Shown piece after piece: positions 24,348 through 32,316 of a DNA stretch of 44,263 nt (position 1 is its first letter; every line of letters starts with the position of its first letter). The notes beneath the pieces were generated by a model. It saw only the letters and a program-made list of their open reading frames with translations, did not search any database and was not told where the DNA came from. The stretch is taken from the NCBI GenBank assembly GCA_017481825.1, contig JAFUOR010000035.1, positions 1-44,263 on the forward strand, read 5' to 3'. This DNA is from Clostridia bacterium. Lineage in GTDB: Bacteria > Bacillota > Clostridia > Christensenellales > Aristaeellaceae. The position numbers were made by a program, and so were the translations under genes.

Positions 24348-26591
24348 TTAATAGTCTTCCATCTGCATCATACGGACGATGCGGTCAAACTGCTGGATGA
24401 ACTGCTCAGCGGAGATCAGCCCGTCCACATACTGCTGCATGAGCTTGGAGGCCTCGTTGGTGTCGCCGGAGAAAACGTTGTCGGCGGGGCAGTAGAGGTA
24501 CTCGCCGCGGGTGCGGTACTCGGTGATGGTCTCGGCGCTGATGCTCCAGGGGGAGATCTCCGCCTTGTAGGCTTCCATCTGTGCGATCATGTCCTCGTAG
24601 TCGCGGCGATCGGCCTCGTCGATCGTTTCCAACTCGGCCTTCATGCTTTCAATGGCCTCGTCGTACATCGCGATCTGATCCTCGTAGTTGTCGTTGGGAA
24701 CGGGCTCGTTCTCGCCGGGCATCAGGCCGATGCGGACGCTGTCATCCAGGTTGGCGGCAACGTACTCCAGGAATTGCAGGGCGATGTCCTGATTCTTGCT
24801 GGCCGGATTGACGGCAAGCACCTGCGTGCCGGCGTTGATGTAGGGCGGCGTGCCCTCCTCCAGCGTCAGGAGCAGGGGCGCGGCATTGTACATGCTGTAT
24901 GCGGAGTCGTAGAGCGTCGCATCTGCATAGGTGCTGAACAGGTAGCTGGTGGAAGCGTAATCATCGTAGGCATAGAAGATACCACCGATGGCCGTGCTCT
25001 CATCATCCTGGGGATACATTTCGTCAAAGATATCCTTCATGCTGTCAAGCTTTTGCAGCAGGGCACGGATGGTGGGGGTGTTGAAGGTGAGCATATCACC
25101 CTCGGCCTCGCAGGTGAGAATCTGCTGGGTGAAGATCAGCGAGAAGAGCTGCAGGTGCAGATCGTACATGCTGTCAAAGAGCTGGACGTTTTCGTACTCC
25201 TCAAAGTAATCGTAGTACCAGTTCTCAATGAATTCCAGCAGCTCCATGTAGGTGGTGGGGAGGTCCTCCTCGGTCAGGCCCACGGTCTCAAGGGTCTCGG
25301 GATAGTAACCCAGGCTCTGCGCATACAAGCTGTAAGGCAGGGCATAGAGTTTGCCATCCACCAGCAGCTCCCGCGTCAGGTTGGGATACATGGCGGACAC
25401 AGCCTCCGTCAGCGCCGCGCTGGAGGACAGATCGGCCAGGTAGCCCTTGTCCCTCAGGGGCAGCAGATAGCCGATGCTCAGGTAGAAATCGTAGATGTCC
25501 GCTGCCTGGGCGCTCTGCATGTGCTGGGTGACGCCCTGAGCGTCGTAGGCATTCATCTCGGCATATTCGATGGCGATATCCGGGTTGGCCTTGGCAAAGG
25601 CGCGGATCTGGTTATCCAGGGAGTAATTCTGGACGATGCGCAGCGTGCGCTGGGGCAGCTTCTCCGGATCGATGGAGGCGCTGGCCATGCCGGTCTCGTC
25701 GTACCAGTCAGAGACGAGGTACTGCCCGTCCACGATGATGGCGGAGGCACTGTCGCGGCCATAGCTGGGCAGGAGGTAGCCGACGGTCTCCCAGGCATCA
25801 TAGGGCGCGGCGATGCGCATGACGTTGGTCTGGTTGGAGGCGTAGATGTACCCGTCCGCAAAGACAAGGCCGCCGGTGGAGGTATCGGGCATATCGCACA
25901 GGGGGGTGACAGTGCCGCTTGCCGGGTCGATCTTCGTCAGGCTCGGCAGCTTGACGGTACCATCCTCCTGGTAGGCCTCCATCTGGTTCCAGTACACGCC
26001 GTAGAAGGCATTTTCATCCCCGGGGATGAGCTGGGTGATGTAGTCCCTGGTGATCGTGGTGGTCGTGCCGTCCTGGAGATTCACCCGGTAGAGGGTGTTC
26101 AGGCCCCAATCACTGCTGCCATCCTCTACATAGGCCAGGATGTAGGCCTCGCTGCCCTCGATGAGGAAGCTGTAGATGTTGATCCAGCTTTCGGCAGGGT
26201 CAAAATCCCAGGAGATCTGCGCGACCTGCGTCAGCGTGTAGGCGTCGCCGGAGGGCTCGATGCGGGAGATGAGGTACTTTTCATCGTTCTGGCTGAGCAG
26301 CAGGTAGGGCGCATCCTTACCCATGGCCATGCTGTAAATGCCGAAGTAGCTGCCCTCGCTCTGGTGGGCGTAGTAGTCAACGAGCTGCGTCCAGCCGCCC
26401 TCGGCCTGCTGGTAGAGTCCGCCGTAGTTGTGCGCGACGAGCTTGCCATCCCACAGGGCCAGCTTATCCACGCTGCCCAGGGATTCGATCACGTCGTCAG
26501 AGGGGAGCGCATCGGCAGTCTCCGCCATGGCGCAGGGGAGCATGAGCGTCATCGCCAGCAGCAGGCACAGGAAACGCGTGAGATGCTTCAT
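24348..26591 (-). CDS. Large secreted protein: N-terminal repeat domain plus solute-binding-like domain
   Basis: The 747-residue product starts with a signal peptide (MKHLTRFLCLLLAMTLMLPCAMA). The region of about residues 30-320 has recurring strand-turn units (LALWDGKLVAHN, APYLLLSQNDEKYLISRIEPSG, LVFADGYIYASN) like a beta-propeller. From about residue 325 (LPQRTLRIVQNYSLDNQIRAFAKANPDIAIEYAEMN) it resembles a family-1 extracellular solute-binding protein (also VDGKLYALPYSLYAQSLGYYPE, NAGTQVLAVNPASKNQDIALQFLEYV). No lipobox cysteine is present in the signal. Permease genes are not adjacent. ATG at 26591 was chosen for its spacing (8 bases) from AAGGAGG; an upstream ATG is too close. Confidence 0.8.
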   Translation of the reverse strand: MKHLTRFLCLLLAMTLMLPCAMAETADALPSDDVIESLGSVDKLALWDGKLVAHNYGGLYQQAEGGWTQLVDYYAHQSEGSYFGIYSMAMGKDAPYLLLSQNDEKYLISRIEPSGDAYTLTQVAQISWDFDPAESWINIYSFLIEGSEAYILAYVEDGSSDWGLNTLYRVNLQDGTTTTITRDYITQLIPGDENAFYGVYWNQMEAYQEDGTVKLPSLTKIDPASGTVTPLCDMPDTSTGGLVFADGYIYASNQTNVMRIAAPYDAWETVGYLLPSYGRDSASAIIVDGQYLVSDWYDETGMASASIDPEKLPQRTLRIVQNYSLDNQIRAFAKANPDIAIEYAEMNAYDAQGVTQHMQSAQAADIYDFYLSIGYLLPLRDKGYLADLSSSAALTEAVSAMYPNLTRELLVDGKLYALPYSLYAQSLGYYPETLETVGLTEEDLPTTYMELLEFIENWYYDYFEEYENVQLFDSMYDLHLQLFSLIFTQQILTCEAEGDMLTFNTPTIRALLQKLDSMKDIFDEMYPQDDESTAIGGIFYAYDDYASTSYLFSTYADATLYDSAYSMYNAAPLLLTLEEGTPPYINAGTQVLAVNPASKNQDIALQFLEYVAANLDDSVRIGLMPGENEPVPNDNYEDQIAMYDEAIESMKAELETIDEADRRDYEDMIAQMEAYKAEISPWSISAETITEYRTRGEYLYCPADNVFSGDTNEASKLMQQYVDGLISAEQFIQQFDRIVRMMQMEDY

Positions 26592-26636
26592 CAACATGAC
26601 CTCCTTGATAATGGCTGATTGATTCTTCGGCGGCCA

Positions 26637-27125
26637 TCAGGCGCGCGTGATATCTGTGATCTCCAGGTCGTGGTGGGTGATGCGCACCATCTCACCCTCC
26701 TTGAAATCGGGGAGGGTCTTCAGGGCGTCGAAATAGAACAGGCGGTCATAGGGGCGACCCTTACCGTCAATATCGGAGCAGGTTAGTGCACGGTAGGATA
26801 CGCCGTCCACCACGCTGATATCCTCCGACAGGGCCACGAAGGGCAGCTCAGCCTCGCGGGTGCGGCCATGCAGGGCGTTGTCCACATGCCTGTCGTAGCA
26901 GCGCAGGGGCTTGATGGCGAAATCGTATCCGGCGATCAGGATGACCCCGATGCCGATGATGGCTGCGCTGGTGAGCCACTCCAGCCGGATGACGGCAGAG
27001 TAGACCATCACGATGAGCAGAATCACGCAGGGGATGGCGATAACGATCCAGCGGCGGCGCATCTGCTGGCGCAATTGGCTGTGCTCTGCTTCGGTATAAA
27101 GGGTATTGGTGCGGCTGGTGTCCAT
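26637..27125 (-). CDS. Small membrane protein with two transmembrane segments
   Basis: I do not recognise a family. The 162-residue protein has a charged N terminus, two adjacent hydrophobic helices (about residues 29-48 and 53-71), then a cytosolic-looking domain (ELPFVALSEDISVVDGVSYRALTCSDIDGKGRPYDRLFYFDALKTLP) ending in EGEMVRITHHDLEITDI, which looks like a small beta domain. AAGGAGG precedes the ATG at 27125. It is the first gene of a probable two-gene unit with the solute-binding-like gene, 45 bases apart. Confidence 0.75.
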   Translation of the reverse strand: MDTSRTNTLYTEAEHSQLRQQMRRRWIVIAIPCVILLIVMVYSAVIRLEWLTSAAIIGIGVILIAGYDFAIKPLRCYDRHVDNALHGRTREAELPFVALSEDISVVDGVSYRALTCSDIDGKGRPYDRLFYFDALKTLPDFKEGEMVRITHHDLEITDITRA

Positions 27126-27145
27126 CAGGGGGCCTCCTTCATCTG

Positions 27146-27184
27146 TCATACTTGTATGATACGCCATTGGGCAGAAAAACGCAA
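27146..27184 (-). promoter_or_regulatory. Promoter with overlapping palindromic operator candidate
   Basis: On the minus strand TTGCGT (plus 27179-27184) and TATCAT (27156-27161) are 17 bases apart. The perfect palindrome TCATAC-TT-GTATGA (27146-27159) overlaps the -10 and the likely start site, a placement typical of repressor operators. The operator role is inference. Confidence 0.45.
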
Positions 27185-27242
27185 GAGACTTACGCAGAGA
27201 TTATAGCGGATCTTTGTGAAAACAATGTAAACAATTATTGAG

Positions 27243-27272
27243 TTGTCAAGGGGTTCGGGCTTGTGATAGAAT
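27243..27272 (+). promoter_or_regulatory. Promoter of the PlsC-fusion gene
   Basis: TTGTCA (27243-27248), an 18-base spacer ending in TGA, and TAGAAT (27267-27272) form a good extended -10 promoter, divergent from the minus-strand operon. The predicted start lies near 27279, past the first in-frame ATG at 27276. Confidence 0.7.
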
Positions 27273-27308
27273 AGAATGTCAAAGTATGCGGAAAGGCGGT
27301 ATTTCCGG

Positions 27309-29387
27309 GTGAAACGCTTGCGTGATCGGGCCCAGGTCACAATGCTGACGGGCCTTTACGCGTATATCTATTGCATGATGGTCTCCCAGGCGCTGACGGA
27401 TATGCCGGTATACGGCGGCGCGCTGTTTATGTGCGCCCAGGTGGCCACCGTGTTCATGCAGACCTTTACCGGCAGGATAAGGCAGTATCTGTCGCCGCGC
27501 ATCAGGGCCTGGCGGTGGGCGATCCTGGCCCTGCTGATGCTTTTGAACATCTGCGTCCTGGTGGTCTACCCCCTGACCATCTCCAGCCCGCAGGTCTGGC
27601 TGCTGTTTTCGGTGGTGCTGTCCATACAGCTGCGGGACGCCATGTGCACCCGTCTGGTGCAGCTCAGCGCAGCAAACCGGCTGACGGAGAAGCGCTTCAT
27701 GGCCTACATGGGTCTGTGGCACGCGCTGGCGCTGGCGGCGATGGGCGTCATTCTCCTGTACAATGTGCAGACCCTGCTGGCGCTTGTGATGCTGGTGGGC
27801 TATTTGCTCTGCGCACTGGCAGGCTTCTACGATATGCTCAAGGAGCGCGACGCCCTTCGCCAGCTCCCGGCGGCCAGCAGTGGTGACGCCCAGCAGACCC
27901 GCGCGGCAGTCACCAGGGCCAATGCCTTCACGGTGTTTGAACGCCTGTCCATCCTCGTGATGGCGGCGATGGAAATGACGCTGATCGTCATGTATACCTT
28001 CCTGGCGGCGACGGCGGAGCAGATGCTCATCCGCATGGCGCTGGCGGTGCTGACCACGCTGGTGGGGCGCGAGCTGGCGGCGTGGTTCCTCAGCTGGCGC
28101 AGGCGCCGCAACCGGGGCGACGCCACGAACCTCCTTCTGGTGGGGCTGATCCTCTGGCTCTACGGCCTGTGGACGTTCAGCCGCATGCTGGGGGAGGGCG
28201 CGGCCGACCTGACGAAGACCTACCTGTGCTTAGGGCTGTGCTCCGTGGGCAGCGCGCTGTGCGCCGCCTGCCTGGATGGTATGGAAAAGTCCATGGGCGC
28301 GGTGGCACGCTTTACCTCCGGCGGCGATGTGCCGGGGTATTATCAGCTGCGGGCAGCCCACCGGGAGGTGGCGACGCTGCTGGGGCAGATGCTGGCGCTG
28401 GCGGCGCTGACGGCCCTGTGCTTCCTGACCGGCTATGACCTGCCCCGCACGGCGCAGGAGCTGGCGGAGCACTTCCAACCCGTGATGGTTCTTCCGGCGC
28501 TGCTGATCGTGCTGATGGCGCTCCTGTGTACCTTCCGCTTTCCCCTGTCCAGCCGGTATGAGAAGAAGCTGATGCAGTTCCTCCACATCCGCGAGGCAGG
28601 CGGGGAGAACCCGGCGCTGGAAAAGCAGCTCCAGTCCGTTGTCGTGCAGCGGCACATCCAGCCCTTCTTTGTGCGGACGGTGATCGCGGTGCTGCGGCCC
28701 TTCTTCCGCCACACCATCAAGGGCGCGGAGAATATCCGCCAGGACGAGAGCAACCCCATCGTGTTCCTGTGCAACCACGGCGAGGTCTACGGCCCTGTTG
28801 CCTCCATCCTGTACAGCCCCGTCCCCGTACGCCCCTGGTCGATCAGCGAGCTGTGCAACGATCCCCTGGAGGTTGCCCAGTACAGCTACAAGTATACCTT
28901 CTCCCAGATCAAATGGCTGGGACCGCTGCGCTGGCCGGTGGCGCGGCTGCTGGGGCCGATCACCGTGTCGGTCTTTGCGCAGCTGGAGTGCGTGCCGGTG
29001 TTCCGCAACAAGCCCCGCGAGCTGATGACCACCTTCCGCAAGTCTGTCGAGGCCATGCAGGCGGGGGATAACCTGCTCATCTTCCCCGAAAACCCTGATG
29101 CCGACCCCGACGCTCCCGGCTACGAGCATGGCCGTCCGGGCGACCTGTTCAGCGGCTTCCCGATGCTGGCGCAGGTGTATTACAACCGTACGGGCAAGCG
29201 CTGCCGCTTCCTGCCGATGCTGGCGCACAAGGGTGCGCGCACCATCTCCTACGGCACGGAGATCCTCTACAATCCCGACAACGACCCCATCACCGAGCGC
29301 GACCGCGTGGTTCAGGAGGCCTCCCGGCAAATGCAGGAGCTCTACGAACGCGAAGAGGCGCTGTGGCAAAAGAAAAAGGACAAGTAA
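27309..29387 (+). CDS. Polytopic membrane protein fused to a PlsC-like acyltransferase
   Basis: The 692-residue protein has about ten to twelve N-terminal hydrophobic segments (residues ~5-420), MFS-like in pattern, followed by a soluble acyltransferase domain from about 455. The PlsC-like part has VFLCNHGEVYG (H490), VPVFRNKPRELMTTFRKS, NLLIFPENPDADPD and MLAHKGARTISYG. In standard PlsC the first motif is HxxxxD; here position H+5 is glycine. The layout recalls the LplT-Aas transporter/acyltransferase fusions that recycle lysophospholipids. GTG at 27309 is chosen (AAAGGCGG upstream) because an earlier ATG at 27276 lies before the predicted transcription start; a leaderless start there cannot be excluded. 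Confidence 0.75.
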   Translation: MKRLRDRAQVTMLTGLYAYIYCMMVSQALTDMPVYGGALFMCAQVATVFMQTFTGRIRQYLSPRIRAWRWAILALLMLLNICVLVVYPLTISSPQVWLLFSVVLSIQLRDAMCTRLVQLSAANRLTEKRFMAYMGLWHALALAAMGVILLYNVQTLLALVMLVGYLLCALAGFYDMLKERDALRQLPAASSGDAQQTRAAVTRANAFTVFERLSILVMAAMEMTLIVMYTFLAATAEQMLIRMALAVLTTLVGRELAAWFLSWRRRRNRGDATNLLLVGLILWLYGLWTFSRMLGEGAADLTKTYLCLGLCSVGSALCAACLDGMEKSMGAVARFTSGGDVPGYYQLRAAHREVATLLGQMLALAALTALCFLTGYDLPRTAQELAEHFQPVMVLPALLIVLMALLCTFRFPLSSRYEKKLMQFLHIREAGGENPALEKQLQSVVVQRHIQPFFVRTVIAVLRPFFRHTIKGAENIRQDESNPIVFLCNHGEVYGPVASILYSPVPVRPWSISELCNDPLEVAQYSYKYTFSQIKWLGPLRWPVARLLGPITVSVFAQLECVPVFRNKPRELMTTFRKSVEAMQAGDNLLIFPENPDADPDAPGYEHGRPGDLFSGFPMLAQVYYNRTGKRCRFLPMLAHKGARTISYGTEILYNPDNDPITERDRVVQEASRQMQELYEREEALWQKKKDK

Positions 29388-29395
29388 GCTGCATT

Positions 29396-29430
29396 GCCCC
29401 GACGGATGCTGAATCCGCCGGGGCCTTTGC
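29396..29430 (+). terminator. Terminator after the PlsC-fusion gene
   Basis: A stem GCCCCGaCGGAT/ATCCGcCGGGGC (29396-29407, 29413-29424, one internal mismatch) follows the stop by 8 bases, with CTTTGC after it. Confidence 0.8.
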
Positions 29431-29536
29431 GTGTGGGAAAAGGAACAAAAAGCGGGGAAAATAAAAAAACGGCAGGGGAAGAAAAGAAGGATAACGAATT
29501 AAGCAGTAACAAGAAAAGCGTCAGGAGGTTTTCTTA

Positions 29537-30402
29537 ATGCGGAAACTGGTTGCAATGTTGTTGGCTTTGTGCCTGCTGTGCGGCATGATGGGCGCAGGGG
29601 CAGAGGAGCCCGATATGACCCTGCTGGTGGGAAATATTGCCTTTGATGGCTTTACGTTCTATGATATCGATTTCTTTGAGGCAAATCAAGTCGCGCAAGG
29701 CATTCCGGAACAGGAACTCGTCGTCATTGAACAGTCGGAGAACCTGGGTCTTATTTTTATATGGATGATATATGATGCAACATGGGCACAGAGATACGAT
29801 GAGTACAATGCTGATTATTATGGCATATATTCAAACAACTGTATTGCCAGCGAGTTGAATACGGTACAATTTCCATACTATCTTTCAGATGAATTGTCTG
29901 TGGAGTTGGCCTTTCAATGGGATGAAGTATGCCAGGATGTGACGCTGTTTGACGGCCAGAAGACTTCCATCAAGGAGGGGGCTGTCATCATTATGGACGA
30001 ATATCAGATGTTGGAGGGCAAAGCTTACGGCTTTGGTTTTTATCACGATGGCGCCAGTTACTCCGTCGTGTTCAGCAACGTATCTGACCCCGATAAGGTC
30101 GTTGAAGACATCGAGGAGTTTGCGAGCAATATCCGCCCGTATGATGGGCCAATCAACAACATGACGAGCAGCATATAGACGAACCTGACAGCGCTCAGGA
30201 AGCACCTGCCCAGGTAGACTATGTTGTCGTTACCGCCGACAGCGGCAAAATCCGCACGGAGCCCAGCATCTCCGGCGGCCTGATCAAGACCGCCTACAAG
30301 GGCGAAACCTACGAGCTGATCGAGGAGAGCGGCGACTGGTATATCATCGATGTGGATGGCCGTACCGGCTACCTCCATACCGGCGTGGCGGAAATCCAGT
30401 AA
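29537..30402 (+). pseudogene. Secreted SH3-domain protein broken by a -1 frameshift
   Basis: The first frame (29537-30178) encodes a 213-residue secreted protein (signal MRKLVAMLLALCLLCGMMGAGA; moderately AT-rich; no family recognised). Just past its last domain-like segment (FASNIRPYDGPI) it ends at TAG 30176. The -1 frame is open from 30145 to TAA 30400-30402 and encodes an acidic linker (DEPDSAQEAPAQ) and a complete bacterial SH3 domain (VVVTADSGKIRTEPSISGG, YELIEESGDWYIIDV, GRTGYLHTG) without any start of its own. The most economical reading is one secreted gene with an SH3 tail and a single-base indel between 30145 and 30175; assembly error or programmed shift are alternatives. TCAGGAGG precedes the ATG. 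Confidence 0.75.
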
Positions 30403-30415
30403 GGTGAAAAGCGTA

Positions 30416-30447
30416 CCCCGGCAGAGCGATTCTGCCGGGGCTTAGTT
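30416..30447 (+). terminator. Terminator between convergent genes
   Basis: The 10-bp perfect stem CCCCGGCAGA/TCTGCCGGGG (30416-30425, 30431-30440) sits between the SH3 frame and the minus-strand phosphodiesterase stop at 30446. The T tail is weak. Confidence 0.65.
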
Positions 30448-30988
30448 ATGCCTTCCATTCATGATGGCACACGCCGTCAAAGTCCATCCACCTGAACAAG
30501 CCGTCCTCCAGCGTCATGTACCCGTGCCAGCTGCCTTCCTTGGGGATGGACACGCTGCCGGGGTTGAGGTACACATGGGTCGCGCCCTCCTCCCACGCCG
30601 GGACATGGGTGTGGCCGTGGAGCAGAACGTCCCCCGGCATCAGCGGCGGCAGGTTTGCGCTGTTGAAGACATGTCCGTGGGTGCAGTACATCAGCCGCGG
30701 GCCGACGGGCAACGCCGCGTAAGGCGCCATGATGGGGAAGGGCAGCACCATCTGATCCACCTCCGTGTCGCAGTTGCCGCGCACGCACAGAATGCGCTCC
30801 CTGCATGGGGTCAGCAGCGCGATGACCTTCCTGGGCGCATACTCCCGCGGCAGATCATTGCGCGGCCCATGGTAGAGGATATCCCCCAACAGCAGCAACC
30901 GGTCAGCACCCTCACGCTCAAAGGCGTGCATCAGCTGCCGGACATAATACGCAGACCCGTGCAGGTCAGAAGCGATGAGCCATTTCAT
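30446..30988 (-). CDS. YfcE-type metallophosphodiesterase
   Basis: The 180-residue protein starts MKWLIASDLHGS and contains the calcineurin-like metal site: DLHG (D8, H10), LLLLGDILYHGPR (GD), VRGNCD (GNxD), TCHG-like YCTHGH and LLHGHTHVP (GHTH), ending with YLNPGSVSIPK. This matches the YfcE/MJ0936 phosphodiesterase family, which hydrolyses phosphodiesters in a dinuclear-metal centre; the physiological substrate is unknown. AAAGGGTGG lies 6 bases upstream of the ATG at 30988. Longer upstream reading runs into a repeat and was rejected. Confidence 0.92.
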   Translation of the reverse strand: MKWLIASDLHGSAYYVRQLMHAFEREGADRLLLLGDILYHGPRNDLPREYAPRKVIALLTPCRERILCVRGNCDTEVDQMVLPFPIMAPYAALPVGPRLMYCTHGHVFNSANLPPLMPGDVLLHGHTHVPAWEEGATHVYLNPGSVSIPKEGSWHGYMTLEDGLFRWMDFDGVCHHEWKA

Positions 30989-30999
30989 CCAAAACCACC

Positions 31000-31340
31000 C
31001 TTTCAAAAAACAAAATCCGCCGCAAACGCCGCGCACCCGTCGCCGTCTCCCGCAGCACAAAGATGGCTCCGCCGTCCAACCCCGCTGCGGAAAACAGAAC
31101 CCGCCGCCCGAAAGCCAGCTGCACCCGCGCGGCTCGGATGCCGCGCACCCTGCCGCAAAGGAACGCCGCCGCTCCGGCGCGCCCCCGCGAGGCGATTGAG
31201 GGTAAGACAACTCCGTCCAGGTCAACCCAGGGGGACAGGGGGGAGTCCAGAGGGGGTGGCAGCGGTCAGGTTCAATTCTGACACCCCCTCTGGCCCTCTT
31301 TGCTTCTTTCTCGGGACGAGAAAGAAGACCCCTCGCAAGG
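31000..31340. repeat. GC-rich intergenic stretch with palindromic repeat family B (copy 2, inverted)
   Basis: No gene is supported. The part 31190-31335 mirrors 6120-6260 on the opposite strand: GGGAGTCCAGAGGG (31241-31254), GGTTCAATTCTG, CTCTTTGCTTC and the hairpin CTTCTTTCTC/GAGAAAGAAG (about 31304-31328). The part 31000-31190 is GC-rich with repeated CCGCCG and GCGCACCC words but no family was recognised. Confidence 0.65.
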
Positions 31341-31454
31341 GTCATGTTACACAGTTAGCCAGCGCCACCTCATCAGCCAGCGCCAGCGCGACAGAGTCCC
31401 CCGCGGGGAAGGAAGCCTGCCATGCCCACATGGGACATCACTGCAATCCTGTCT

Positions 31455-31568
31455 GCGAGGAAGTCGCAGAAAATCCGCGAGGAAGTCGCGAAAAAATTCG
31501 CGAGGAAATCGCGAAAAAAATCCGCGAGGAAGTCGCAGAAAATCCGCGAGGAAATCGCGAAAAAATTC
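31455..31568. repeat. Tandem array of five 22-24 bp hairpin units
   Basis: Five head-to-tail units of the form GCGAGGAARTCGCRRAAAAW(1-3)YC: 31455-31476 (22), 31477-31499 (23), 31500-31523 (24), 31524-31545 (22) and 31546-31568 (23). Unit 4 equals unit 1. A sixth, degenerate unit follows. Every unit contains the arms GCGA...TCGC, so each can fold into a small hairpin. There are no unique spacers, so it is not a CRISPR. Three frames are open across it but translate to low-complexity charged text. Confidence 0.9.
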
Positions 31569-31586
31569 GCGAACGAAGTTCACCTG

Positions 31587-31624
31587 CTAAAAAAGCCGCC
31601 CCTCTGTGCGGGAGGGACGGCTGA
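31587..31624 (-). terminator. Terminator of the rpsM-rplQ operon
   Basis: On the minus strand AGCCGTCCCTC/GAGGGGCGGCT (plus 31612-31622 and 31594-31604, one internal mismatch) is followed by TTTTTTAG (plus 31587-31593), 107 bases past the rplQ stop. Confidence 0.85.
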
Positions 31625-31730
31625 GTGCTTTGATTTGCTTTGCTTTTGATGTGTGCGGGTGAAAACGTTGCTATGTGGCTCGCCTCACGGCGCAGCCCAG
31701 AGACAGCTCGTCCACAGGGGACGAAATCTC

Positions 31731-32243
31731 TTAGATGATCTCCAGGATGACCATCTCGGCAGCATCGCCGCGACGGGGTCCGAGCTTGTAAATGCGGGTG
31801 TAGCCACCGGAGACATTCTTCTCGGCATTGCGGGCCTTGAACTTGGGGCCGTACTCGCGGAACAGCTTCTCAACGACGGGATACTTCACGTCCTTGGTGC
31901 GCTCCTTGTACTCGGCCTTGTTCTCGTCAGCCAGCTTCTCCTCGGGGATGTTGTAGAGGTAAGCCATGATCATACGACGGGCGTGCAGCTTGGAGGGAGC
32001 GTCGTTCACGCACTCCAGAGTGACCAGCTGGCCCTTGTCGTTGTGGAATTCCTTGGTCACGGTCACAGTGTTGTCGCACTCCTTGACCGCCAGGGTGATC
32101 AGGCGCTCGGCAATGCGGCGGACTTCCTTAGCCTTGGCTTCGGTGGTCTCGATCTTGCCGTACTTGAACAGATTGGTCACCAGACCGCGCAGCAGCGCCT
32201 TGCGCTGATCGGCCGTGCGACCCAGTTTGCGCTGGTAAGCCAT
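31731..32243 (-). CDS. rplQ: 50S ribosomal protein L17 (bL17), long form
   Basis: bL17 is a core protein of the large subunit near the exit tunnel. The 170-residue product starts [26 protein letters not shown] and ends [24 protein letters not shown], both matching the family. Bacterial L17 is usually about 115-130 residues; here roughly 50 extra residues (about 72-130) with [41 protein letters not shown] lie between the halves. The gene is last in the operon and its start is 73 bases past the rpoA stop. Confidence 0.96.
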   Translation of the reverse strand: MAYQRKLGRTADQRKALLRGLVTNLFKYGKIETTEAKAKEVRRIAERLITLAVKECDNTVTVTKEFHNDKGQLVTLECVNDAPSKLHARRMIMAYLYNIPEEKLADENKAEYKERTKDVKYPVVEKLFREYGPKFKARNAEKNVSGGYTRIYKLGPRRGDAAEMVILEII

Positions 32244-32316
32244 GGGGTATTTCCTCCTATCATGGGTGGGCGGCAGGGGAGGGCATCAGCCAGCCTCTGC
32301 TCTTGATAGCCCCGTC

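Noticed and set aside
24774-26618. Long plus-strand frame opposite the solute-binding-like gene
   Set aside because: The minus-strand gene has a signal peptide, a ribosome-binding site and recognisable domains. The plus-strand text is valine/glycine-rich shadow.
30989-31345. N-terminal extension of the phosphodiesterase frame
   Set aside because: The extension runs into repeat family B. The ATG at 30988 gives the conserved MKWLIASDLHG start with a good ribosome-binding site.
31455-31568. CRISPR-like appearance of the tandem repeat
   Set aside because: Units follow each other without unique spacers and are only 22-24 bases long; no cas genes are in the window.
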